From contig NZ_MDGR01000007.1 in the NCBI RefSeq assembly GCF_002742335.1, positions 2,918,501-2,982,500 on the forward strand: 64,000 nucleotides of DNA. Direction: 5' to 3'. Source of the DNA: Reichenbachiella sp. 5M10 (GTDB lineage: Bacteria; Bacteroidota; Bacteroidia; Cytophagales; Cyclobacteriaceae). The position numbers and the translations under genes are program-made. The notes under the pieces were generated by a model that was not told where the DNA came from, did no database searches, and was given only the letters and a program-made list of their open reading frames with translations. Every line of letters begins with the position of its first letter. Within the stretch, counting starts at the first letter, position 1. This document shows positions 1-7,587 of the stretch, one piece after another.

Positions 1-672
1 CTCAGTCTACACTCGGATTTCTCCTCGGCCAACAGAGGAGCCTGCGTACAAAACTGCCGCAGAGAGTACACCGTCAAAGATGACCGTGGCAATGAACTCA
101 AAATCGACAATGAGTACATCATGAGTGCGGCGGACCTCTGCACGATCGACTTCATGGACAAGGTCGTCGAAGCAGGCGTCTCTGTATTCAAAATCGAAGG
201 CAGAGGCCGTGCTGCAGACTACGTCTACACCACCACCAAATGCTACCGAGACGCAGGTGACGCCATCAATGCAGGCACCTACGGACCGGAGAAGTTTACC
301 CAATGGAAGCTCGACTTGGAGAAAGTCTACAACCGAGGGTTCTGGGACGGCTACTACCTCGGTAGAAAAATGGGCGAATGGAGCGAAGTACACGGTTCCA
401 AGGCAACCACTAAAAAAATATTGCTAGGCAAAGGCGTCAAGTACTTTAGCAAACTAGGTGTGGGGGAATTCCAGATGGAAACTCACACCCTCGAGAGTGG
501 AGACGAGATCATGATCACAGGACCGACCACAGGCATCGTCACGACCAAGGTAGGCGAAATGAGGGTAGGCAACCAACCGGTCAATCAGGTCAAAAAAGGA
601 GACAACTTCTCCATCGCCATCGAGGAGACCATTCGTGCCTCAGACAAGCTGTACAAAATCATACCAGCCTAA
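1..672 (+). CDS. U32-family peptidase/tRNA hydroxylase-like protein, 3' part
   Basis: The open frame enters from the left edge, so the N-terminus lies outside the window. The visible part begins with the U32 hallmark segment SSANRGACVQNCRREY (about residues 8-23 of the fragment), followed by a short strand region and KIEGRGR at about residues 63-69; both are signatures of the U32 family (YegQ/TrhP-like). Members known in enteric bacteria act in prephenate-dependent tRNA wobble-uridine hydroxylation; others were called collagenase-like proteases. The Cys residues in the RGAC...NC segment fit a metal or Fe-S site. The last 80 residues form a beta-rich C-terminal domain typical of longer members. 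It is followed after 5 bases by a 4Fe-4S ferredoxin gene, which suggests redox supply. Family assignment is secure; the exact substrate is not shown. Confidence 0.85.
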   Translation, partial: LSLHSDFSSANRGACVQNCRREYTVKDDRGNELKIDNEYIMSAADLCTIDFMDKVVEAGVSVFKIEGRGRAADYVYTTTKCYRDAGDAINAGTYGPEKFTQWKLDLEKVYNRGFWDGYYLGRKMGEWSEVHGSKATTKKILLGKGVKYFSKLGVGEFQMETHTLESGDEIMITGPTTGIVTTKVGEMRVGNQPVNQVKKGDNFSIAIEETIRASDKLYKIIPA

Positions 673-677
673 GGCGC

Positions 678-905
678 ATGTTCAAAATCATCCACTACCG
701 TGACAAATGCATCGGGTGCTACGCCTGCGTAGAAATCGCCCCCGATCGCTGGCGCATCTCCAAAAAAGATGGACGCTGCACACTCGTGGGATCCAAAATC
801 AAGAAAGGCATCTACCAAGTGGATGCCTTTGACGAGGAATTGGAAGAAAACAAACGAGCGGCTGCCAGCTGCCCTGTCAACATCATCAAGATCAACGGCA
901 AGTAA
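678..905 (+). CDS. 4Fe-4S ferredoxin
   Basis: A 75-residue soluble protein with one cluster-binding set: CIGCYAC at about residues 12-18 gives Cys-x2-Cys-x2-Cys and the fourth Cys is in SCPV near residue 65. This is a single-cluster bacterial ferredoxin that carries one electron at low potential. The start ATG lies 5 bases after the stop of the U32 gene, so the two are probably cotranscribed and perhaps translationally coupled. The context makes the ferredoxin a candidate electron donor for, or cluster partner of, the U32 protein (inference). No second Cys set, so it is not the common 2[4Fe-4S] type. Confidence 0.85.
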   Translation: MFKIIHYRDKCIGCYACVEIAPDRWRISKKDGRCTLVGSKIKKGIYQVDAFDEELEENKRAAASCPVNIIKINGK

Positions 906-928
906 GCCCTGTCTCCTCTAGAGGATTT

Positions 929-1615
929 CTATCTGTTGTAGTGCTTCTGCAGACCATTGACGATATTCCACTGGGCCAGAAGATAGGTCAGCATGACCCA
1001 TATACCCGCATTCTCCATGGGGAGATAGTACCGATCCAAAGCCAGTAGAGCATCCGATAGCAGGAAGAGAATCGCTCCAAATATCACCTGACTCACTCCT
1101 TGCTGGTCGGAGCGACCGTTTCGGTAGATGGCACTCAGCACCATCGCGATGAGAATCAATGCATAGCCCGCAACAGGCAGCTTCAAGTCTCCCAGGTGAG
1201 GCCACAACGCCGACATCAGCACACCAAACACAATCAAGAAAGGCACGGCATAAAGCAGTTTGGCCAGTGCATTGGGAGAAGGACTCTCAGGTACGACTGC
1301 CTTGGCAAAAGACTGTATATAAAGTAGGTGCGCAACGGCAAAAGCACCCAAGCCCAACAGAAAATACATGGGCTGATCGTACATCAGTACCGAGTCTCCT
1401 ACAAACGAGAAAATCAAAGCTCCTGCTGCCCACAAAAACGATGGCGTCAATCGCCCGGTAGTGCCTTGTCGAAAGTACACCAACAAAACAGGCATCAGTA
1501 GTGGTTTGGTAAAATGCCGAAAATGCGTCGCGTCAAACATAAGCGCCAACAACTCTGCTACGCAGACAGTGACAAACACATATTTCAAGATTTGGTGAGA
1601 TGATTTCCCTTTCAT
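929..1615 (-). CDS. YhhN/TMEM86-family lysoplasmalogenase-like membrane protein
   Basis: An integral membrane protein of 228 residues with about eight predicted membrane segments. It carries the YhhN family pattern: KPLLMP near the N-terminus, FVGDSVLM in the middle, an AHLLYIQSF segment and LLSDALLALDRY near the C-terminus, with the conserved acidic residues in membrane helices. Characterised relatives hydrolyse the vinyl-ether bond of lysoplasmalogens; the bacterial role is poorly known. I start at the ATG whose first base is 1615; a longer frame could use a TTG two codons upstream (1621). The stop of the upstream MFS gene lies 2 bases before this ATG, so the two form an operon. The 3' end faces the ferredoxin gene convergently with only 23 bases between stops. 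Confidence 0.8.
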   Translation of the reverse strand: MKGKSSHQILKYVFVTVCVAELLALMFDATHFRHFTKPLLMPVLLVYFRQGTTGRLTPSFLWAAGALIFSFVGDSVLMYDQPMYFLLGLGAFAVAHLLYIQSFAKAVVPESPSPNALAKLLYAVPFLIVFGVLMSALWPHLGDLKLPVAGYALILIAMVLSAIYRNGRSDQQGVSQVIFGAILFLLSDALLALDRYYLPMENAGIWVMLTYLLAQWNIVNGLQKHYNR

Positions 1616-1617
1616 GA

Positions 1618-2799
1618 TCAAACTTCTGTTACGACTGGCAAATTACGCACACTTTTCGAAAATAGGTAAAGAAACCCAACGGCCGACATGGCAGCACACG
1701 CATAAAACACCCTCGAAATATTCGAGAGATCATTGGCATAAAGCCAGCCACTCAACAGTGCCCCCAAACCTATCCCCACCTCCAAGAAAATATACATGGT
1801 AGCCATGCCTCTCCCTCTGCGGTTGACATCACTGAGATCCACTGTCCATGCAAATACCGTAGGAGAACAGAGCCCTGACCCCAGCCCATAGAGGACCGCC
1901 GTAAACAGCAACAGAAATACTGAATCAGCATTGGCCAAACACAACAAGGCTATACAAATGATGAAACTCCCAACTTTGAGAACGGGGACACGCCCGTACT
2001 TGTCCGAGGCTTTGCCCGCTACGATACGTACCAGCAGGGAAGCCACCGTGTAATAGGTAAAAAACAGGCCCCTCGACATGCCCAGTTGGTCACTGACATC
2101 TGGCAAAACGGTCAATATCGCTCCAAAAGCAAAGACAGACAACATCAACATAAATGCTGGCGCAAAGACCTTGGGCTCGTAGATTTCGTCACGATGAATT
2201 CGAAAATGCTCCCATCTCACCGGCTCCTTGTGGACCAAGGTCTCCTTCATCCCGATCAATATCAACACGGAAAGCACCGCAGCAAACGACGAACAATAGA
2301 ACATGATATCCAACGAAAAATGCTCGGCAATCAGCGGCCCTACGGCAGGTCCCAAAGCCATCCCCATCGTACCAAAGAAACCAATCACACCCATCGCCTC
2401 CCCACGCTTGGAAAACGGAATAATATCCGCCACATACGCGGAGGTACCCGTAGGCTTGAAACCCGTAGAAAAACCATTAAACAGACGCAACAACAAAAAC
2501 GCCCACACACTCCCAGCCAAAGGATACATCAAGCCTGCTACGCCGCAGACCAGTGCCCCGACGATCATCACAGGGACACGTCCTACCCTATCTGCAAGTT
2601 TCCCACTGAAGGGGCGAGACAAGCCAGCAGTCAAGGTAAACAAAGCGATGATCAGCCCTTTGTACTCCCCACCTCCCAGCCGGGTCAGGTGCGAAGGCAG
2701 CTCTGGTATGATCATATTGAAACTACTAAAGAAAAGCAATCCACTCAGACAGAGGAGTCCAAATTGAAGTGTATATATGGATTCGGTGTTGTTGTTCAT
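1618..2799 (-). CDS. MFS transporter
   Basis: A 393-residue major facilitator superfamily protein with twelve hydrophobic segments. The loop between helices 2 and 3 has the family motif GKLADRVGRVP (about residues 66-76), and a second related motif GKASDKYGRVP follows helix 8, as expected from the internal duplication. Helix 4-5 has the GTSAYVADIIP region typical of drug/proton antiporter-like MFS members. The substrate cannot be read from sequence; efflux of a small molecule is most likely. It is the first gene of a two-gene unit with the YhhN-like gene. A TAGATTTG match to the -7 box lies only 6 bases upstream of the ATG, so the transcript may be nearly leaderless. Confidence 0.88.
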   Translation of the reverse strand: MNNNTESIYTLQFGLLCLSGLLFFSSFNMIIPELPSHLTRLGGGEYKGLIIALFTLTAGLSRPFSGKLADRVGRVPVMIVGALVCGVAGLMYPLAGSVWAFLLLRLFNGFSTGFKPTGTSAYVADIIPFSKRGEAMGVIGFFGTMGMALGPAVGPLIAEHFSLDIMFYCSSFAAVLSVLILIGMKETLVHKEPVRWEHFRIHRDEIYEPKVFAPAFMLMLSVFAFGAILTVLPDVSDQLGMSRGLFFTYYTVASLLVRIVAGKASDKYGRVPVLKVGSFIICIALLCLANADSVFLLLFTAVLYGLGSGLCSPTVFAWTVDLSDVNRRGRGMATMYIFLEVGIGLGALLSGWLYANDLSNISRVFYACAAMSAVGFLYLFSKSVRNLPVVTEV

Positions 2800-2805
2800 G
2801 GGCTA

Positions 2806-2813
2806 CAAATCTA
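2806..2813 (-). promoter_or_regulatory. Candidate -7 box (TAGATTTG) for the MFS-yhhN unit
   Basis: Matches the Bacteroidota consensus TAnnTTTG on the minus strand, 6 bases before the MFS ATG. No clear TTG/TTTG box is present 17-23 bases further upstream, so support is limited. If used, the transcript would begin at or next to the start codon. Confidence 0.3.
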
Positions 2814-2887
2814 CGCGGACTTGGCCTAGCACTTCTCCCTTACATTTGAAATAATTGTGAAATCTAGGTACTCCCCTAGTCACTCGT

Positions 2888-5689
2888 TTAGAAACTGGTG
2901 TAGGTAGACTGATTGCGGCGATCAAGTTTAAGATCCTTGAGCAACTGAGAATTCACCGCGATACGCACATAGTAGGACTGGCGTGGACCAAAAGGCACCC
3001 AGTTGAAACTCAGGTTCCAACAGTGCAAATCACGACTCACGTTGATTCGTGTCACGGTAAACTCCTTCTCCTTCATGTCGTACCCCGAATTGAAGCCTAT
3101 CCGGGTCTTGTCTGTGATATTGAGTGTCCCGTTGAAATTCAGTGTTTGCGTGATGACCGCATCTGCGTACCCTGTCTTACTGTAATTGAACGCATAGTTG
3201 ACATTCAAACTCCAAGGGACATCAAAAGGGACATAAGCATTGGGGTCATAGGAGATGTAGTTGTTGACGTTTCCTGCTTCGAAATTATCGCTATTGAAAG
3301 GATCGTTTTGCGAAAGCGGATTGTTGGCATTGGTATCTTGTGGCGCTTCGTCCTCGGACTTTTTCGCTCCTTTTGGCGTCAGTTTCAAGCCTACCGAGAC
3401 ACTCGTCCTGGAGAGGTTACCGATCCCCTCCCCGTTGTTCCAGGCGAACTTATCGATCCGTCTTTGGTAATATGAATCCCCACTTGACCCGTTCTCTACA
3501 CTATCCAGTACATAGACATAAGGATCGATCGTACCACTGAGGTTGACATACATGGCTCCTTTGAAGAAAGAGGTTCGGGCGTTCCAGTTGATGTTGCTGA
3601 GTTTGAATTCTTCTGCTAAGAAGTTGTAGGAAGAAGACATGGACAGGTTGTCGAATATTTTGATTTTATTGTACTCGGCGATCGAATCGGATTTGGACTT
3701 GACCTTCATCTCGATGTTGTTGTTGAGAGAGAAAGACACCGAAGCACTCTCTCCTGCCGAAGGTCCTCCGTAGGTAAACCCCTCATACTTGGACAATACC
3801 GCTGTATCTCCATCTTCATCAATTTGTACCTCCTGATACACCCCTTTGGATGGGTCCGCATAGTCTGGAGAGTAGCTAAATCCTACGTTGGGAGTCATGA
3901 CATGACGTATGGCTTTGATTTTTTTGCTTCTAAAATTGTACATCCCATAGAGACGTGTCGACATAGATGCGCCACTATTCCACCAGCCTGCCCGAGAAAA
4001 TTGATTGAGCGTATCTACGACTACTCCTCCCTCAGTCGCATCGTACTCGTACTGCAATTCCTTGGGGTACCACACCTCCGTATAGTTGAAACTCGGGCTC
4101 ACCGTGATATACTTGAGCATATTGAAGGAGGTAGAAACAGGGATCTGGTGCTTCATCCCCAGGTTGGATCGGCGCATGAGCTCCTCCATATTGTCCCCGT
4201 TGAACTCGATTTGTTCGCTTGTAGCGGGTGAGGTATTGATGATATAATCCGGAGTAGACAGCCCCTTGTTGGAGATCTCATTTTCCATAGACATTCGATA
4301 CGTGAAGCCCAACTTACCCAATGCCGTATTTTTCAGATTGCCCACATTTTTGAAAGGCTGTATACGCGAAGCATTGAAACTGATCTCTGGCAAGGACAAG
4401 GTAGTCGCTCCCGTGCTGATGTTTTGGCTGTAGCGTGCGTTGGCTGTCAAATTGAAGGGCGTCCCCTTGAAAGTCTTCGAATACGACACGTTCGAATTGA
4501 ACTGCGACGACACACTCTGCACATAGTCATAGCCCACATTGTTGGCATTGGCGCTATAGCTCTGCGTCCCCATCGATACCGAAGCAGAGAAACGGGACGT
4601 ACCGAAAGACTCCGGCCTGTGACTCCAGTTGACCCAAAAATCTTTGGAATACGAGTCATCTTCGAAAGTCGGGCTGACCGTCTTGTTGTAGCGCATACTC
4701 ATGTTGCCCGAGTACTTGTAGCGCATCTTATAATTGGACTGAGTCTGAAGTCCATAACTGCCATTGGTATAAATATCGCCCGTCACTTTCAGATCCATGT
4801 ACTCGTTGATATCAAAGTAATACCCCCCATTTCTCATGAAAAATCCACGGTTTTGATCCTCTCCATAACTCGGAAATATGATCCCCGAAGACTTCTCTCT
4901 TGGAGAAGGAAACATCCCAAACGGAAAGCCTATGGGCGTGGGGATCTCTCCAAAATACAAGTTGAAAGGTCCCGACAGTACCCGATCATTGGGGATGACT
5001 TTGAGCTTTTTGGATTGTATATAATAATGTGGGTGTTCGTGGTTGCAGGTGGTGTATTTGGCATCACGTATAAACATCTCATCCAGTTCGTTCTTTTTGA
5101 CCCGAGCACCGTGCATGTATGCTCCGTCTTGTTCCGTGATGATACCGTTGATGAGAGCTTTCTTGGTTTTGAAATTGTAAACCATGTCGTCGGTCTCGTA
5201 GGAGTCGCCCCCCTCGGTAAACACAGGTTTCCCAACCTTCTTGCCCGCCGAATCCAAGACATAGTTGGCCCGTAGGGTATTCTCCACCCAATCCATCTCG
5301 ATGCGTTCTCCCGTCAAGGCTATGTTGCCATAGTCGATAGACCCGTCACCATAGAGGTACATTTTTTGATTGGTCAAATCAAAGTAAATAGAATCTTTGG
5401 CCTTGTAATTGACAGTTGTCTCTACGTCGTTGCGTGTTTTGCGAGGAGCAAACTTCGAAGAATCTTTTGCAGCAAGGGCACCACTAGAAGACAGCAGTGT
5501 TTGAATAGAATCTGGCAAAAGCGGTATATATTCGGGGTATGATTTCAGCGAATCCAAATACCCATTCTCGATCAGGTGAGTCACCTTTTGCATGGCTTGC
5601 GCCGTATCGAGTTTGTAATTTTGAGCTGCCCCGATATACCCCAGCAAAACAAGAAAAAGACAAAAAAACGGGGCTTTTATATTGGGCAC
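2888..5689 (-). CDS. lptD: LptD-like outer-membrane LPS assembly protein
   Basis: A large outer-membrane protein, 933 residues from the preferred start. After a signal peptide (PFFCLFLVLLGYIGAAQ) comes a periplasmic part with an OstA/LptA-like beta-jellyroll (roughly residues 100-260; repeats such as YKAKDSIYFD, LYGDGSIDYGNIALTGERI, YKFKTKKALING-like strands), then GFPFGMFP and a long series of amphipathic beta-strands to the C-terminus, which ends in an aromatic residue as barrel proteins do. This is the architecture of LptD, which inserts lipopolysaccharide into the outer leaflet. Start choice: an ATG at 5743 would add 18 residues but falls upstream of the predicted transcription start and 25 bases from the divergent amidase gene; GTG at 5689 gives a normal signal peptide and leaves room for promoters. 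Family confidence is high; the start is moderately sure. Confidence 0.85.
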   Translation of the reverse strand: MPNIKAPFFCLFLVLLGYIGAAQNYKLDTAQAMQKVTHLIENGYLDSLKSYPEYIPLLPDSIQTLLSSSGALAAKDSSKFAPRKTRNDVETTVNYKAKDSIYFDLTNQKMYLYGDGSIDYGNIALTGERIEMDWVENTLRANYVLDSAGKKVGKPVFTEGGDSYETDDMVYNFKTKKALINGIITEQDGAYMHGARVKKNELDEMFIRDAKYTTCNHEHPHYYIQSKKLKVIPNDRVLSGPFNLYFGEIPTPIGFPFGMFPSPREKSSGIIFPSYGEDQNRGFFMRNGGYYFDINEYMDLKVTGDIYTNGSYGLQTQSNYKMRYKYSGNMSMRYNKTVSPTFEDDSYSKDFWVNWSHRPESFGTSRFSASVSMGTQSYSANANNVGYDYVQSVSSQFNSNVSYSKTFKGTPFNLTANARYSQNISTGATTLSLPEISFNASRIQPFKNVGNLKNTALGKLGFTYRMSMENEISNKGLSTPDYIINTSPATSEQIEFNGDNMEELMRRSNLGMKHQIPVSTSFNMLKYITVSPSFNYTEVWYPKELQYEYDATEGGVVVDTLNQFSRAGWWNSGASMSTRLYGMYNFRSKKIKAIRHVMTPNVGFSYSPDYADPSKGVYQEVQIDEDGDTAVLSKYEGFTYGGPSAGESASVSFSLNNNIEMKVKSKSDSIAEYNKIKIFDNLSMSSSYNFLAEEFKLSNINWNARTSFFKGAMYVNLSGTIDPYVYVLDSVENGSSGDSYYQRRIDKFAWNNGEGIGNLSRTSVSVGLKLTPKGAKKSEDEAPQDTNANNPLSQNDPFNSDNFEAGNVNNYISYDPNAYVPFDVPWSLNVNYAFNYSKTGYADAVITQTLNFNGTLNITDKTRIGFNSGYDMKEKEFTVTRINVSRDLHCWNLSFNWVPFGPRQSYYVRIAVNSQLLKDLKLDRRNQSTYTSF

Positions 5690-5728
5690 AAGGATTTTCA
5701 GTTTCAATGAAAAATGAACAAATTTGCA

Positions 5729-5758
5729 CAAAAATATTGCCATTAAAGTTCTAAACAA
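5729..5758 (-). promoter_or_regulatory. Bacteroidota-type promoter for lptD
   Basis: On the minus strand TTG (5758-5756), a 19-base spacer and TATTTTTG (5736-5729) match the consensus TTTG-N17-23-TAnnTTTG. Transcription would begin near 5722, downstream of the ATG at 5743 and about 30 bases before GTG 5689, which supports the shorter lptD product. Confidence 0.5.
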
Positions 5759-5768
5759 GTTCTTCTGG

Positions 5769-6554
5769 ATGAAAAATGTTCTACTAATAGGGATTTTTGC
5801 TTTAAGTCTATTATTCGCTTCCTTCAACCATACGGGGGTCAAAGATTACCGTATACGCAAGGTTGTCATCGATGCTGGTCATGGAGGAAAGGACCAAGGC
5901 ACTTCAGGTCAATTCTCACTTGAAAAAGACATAGCACTAAGTATCGCACTCGAAACAGGGAAAATCATCAACGAATACTTGCCGGATGTCGAAGTGATCT
6001 ACACCCGCAAAGATGACAGCTTTCCTACGCTCTACGAGCGAGCCGATGTAGCCAACAACAACCACGCGGACTTGTTCATTTCGATTCACTGCAACTCCGC
6101 TCCCTACAGCGAAAAAGTACACGGAACAGAGACATACATCATGGGACTCCATATGTCCAACGAAAATTTCGAAGTAGCCAAACGAGAAAATTCGGTCATC
6201 TCTCTGGAGCAAAACTCAGATGAGCATTATGAAGGTTTCGACCCCAAATCCCCCGAATCGTACATTTTATTCTCTCTCTACCAAAATGCCTACCAACAAA
6301 ACAGCTTGGAACTGGCGCAAAACGTAGAAGATCAATTCAAAAATCGAGTAGGAAGAAGGAGCCGAGGGGTTAAGTCTGCGGGATTTTTAGTACTTTGGAA
6401 GACCAGTATGCCTAGCGTCCTGATCGAGACCGGATTTCTCAGCAATGCAAAAGAGGAAAAAGATCTAAACGATAAGTTGCAACAAACGTATATTGCATCA
6501 GGTATTTTCAGAGCATTCAGGGATTACAAAAATCAATTAGAATCTAAAAACTAG
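5769..6554 (+). CDS. N-acetylmuramoyl-L-alanine amidase (Amidase_3)
   Basis: A 261-residue exported zinc amidase that cleaves the amide bond between N-acetylmuramic acid and the stem peptide of peptidoglycan. After an N-terminal signal/anchor segment (residues 3-18) the catalytic domain shows VVIDAGHGGKDQG with zinc ligand His38, LEKDIAL with Glu52, FISIHCN with His107 and SVLIETGFLSN with catalytic Glu220. Length and motifs fit single-domain AmiC-like enzymes. A longer reading frame could start at TTG 5724, but the ATG at 5769 places the signal segment at the very N-terminus. It is divergent from lptD and followed after 9 bases by an MCE gene, a common pairing in this phylum that ties cell-wall turnover to envelope lipid transport. 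Confidence 0.9.
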   Translation: MKNVLLIGIFALSLLFASFNHTGVKDYRIRKVVIDAGHGGKDQGTSGQFSLEKDIALSIALETGKIINEYLPDVEVIYTRKDDSFPTLYERADVANNNHADLFISIHCNSAPYSEKVHGTETYIMGLHMSNENFEVAKRENSVISLEQNSDEHYEGFDPKSPESYILFSLYQNAYQQNSLELAQNVEDQFKNRVGRRSRGVKSAGFLVLWKTSMPSVLIETGFLSNAKEEKDLNDKLQQTYIASGIFRAFRDYKNQLESKN

Positions 6555-6563
6555 ACCACACCA

Positions 6564-7505
6564 GTGACCAAAGAAGTAAAAGTCGGTTTATTCGCCGCGA
6601 TATCAGGAGCCATTTTGTATTTCGGGTTCAACTTTCTCAAAGGGATAGACTTTTTTTCGTCTACGAGTAGGTATTATGCGATATACGAAAACATAGACGG
6701 TCTCAACATCTCCAACCCCGTCATCGTCAATGGCTATGCAGTGGGGCGTGTGAGCAACATCGAAATCCTCCAAAAAAGAAACAATCAAATCATCGTAGAG
6801 ATGGATGTCAAAGGCACCTTGACCATAGGCAAGGGCACCTCGGCGATTTTGATGAACAGCGACTTCTTAGGCAGTAAATCCATCCTGCTCGACATCAAAA
6901 ACATCGACCAACCCCTCGAAAGTGGTGACACCATACATGGAGAAGTGGATCTAGGCCTAGCAGCCATACTCAACCGCGCAGAACCACTCACCGATGACAT
7001 AGGTGTGACCATCAGCCGTCTCAACGGAATCCTCAAAGGCATGCAGGGCACCGGGCAAGAGGTAAAAGTCACGCTCGAAAACCTAAACAAGACAGTAGTC
7101 AACGTCAACAACCTTGTCGTACAAAACAACGTCAAGCTCAAACGAAGCTTTGACAACCTCAACTTGCTCATGAACAATGTCAACCAAAAGGTAGACCTCT
7201 TGGGGCCGCTACTCGTCAATGCAGACTCTACACTCCAAAAAGTCAACAATCTAGAATTGGAAGAAACGCTGAGTTCACTCAACTTGGTCCTTGCGGGACT
7301 ACAGACCACCATGGACGACATCAATAGTGGCAAGGGCACACTGGGCAAAATCATCAACGAAGATTCCCTGTACACCAACTTGAATCAGGCGATCTTGGAC
7401 TTGGACCAATTGCTGATCCACATCGATGAAAACCCAAAGCACTTTTTGGGTCCGCTGGCTAAGTCATCGAAAAAGATAGCTCGGGATCGGGAGGAGAACG
7501 ATTAA
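6564..7505 (+). CDS. MCE/MlaD-domain lipid-transport protein
   Basis: A 313-residue inner-membrane-anchored periplasmic protein. One membrane helix (about residues 8-26) is followed by an MCE domain (about 37-115, beginning YAIYENIDGLNISNPVIVNG), then a long helical region (about 150-295) of the type that forms a tube or needle in MCE proteins. The family binds phospholipids and moves them between inner and outer membranes, as MlaD does with an MlaFE ABC transporter. No MlaE or MlaF gene is in the window, so its partners are elsewhere. The start is GTG; the next possible Met is far inside the MCE domain. It lies 9 bases after the amidase gene and ends inside a perfect hairpin. Confidence 0.87.
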   Translation: MTKEVKVGLFAAISGAILYFGFNFLKGIDFFSSTSRYYAIYENIDGLNISNPVIVNGYAVGRVSNIEILQKRNNQIIVEMDVKGTLTIGKGTSAILMNSDFLGSKSILLDIKNIDQPLESGDTIHGEVDLGLAAILNRAEPLTDDIGVTISRLNGILKGMQGTGQEVKVTLENLNKTVVNVNNLVVQNNVKLKRSFDNLNLLMNNVNQKVDLLGPLLVNADSTLQKVNNLELEETLSSLNLVLAGLQTTMDDINSGKGTLGKIINEDSLYTNLNQAILDLDQLLIHIDENPKHFLGPLAKSSKKIARDREEND

Positions 7506-7528
7506 TCCAAAAAACATTTTGGATTAAT
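7501..7528 (+). terminator. Perfect 12-bp hairpin overlapping the MCE gene stop
   Basis: Arms 7501-7512 and 7517-7528 are exact complements around a 4-base AACA loop. The stem contains the MCE stop codon (7503-7505). The right half is T-rich (TTTTGGATTAAT) but no separate T-tract follows. It most likely ends the amidase-MCE transcript. Confidence 0.6.
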
Positions 7529-7587
7529 CCGAATATCCAAAGATTCTTTTGTCGCCAACCTTTTCTAAAAGACCATAATACTCTAAT

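Noticed and set aside
914-925. Perfect 12-base palindrome TCCTCTAGAGGA between convergent genes
   Set aside because: No loop and no T-tract; as a folded hairpin it would have only four pairs, too weak for a terminator claim.
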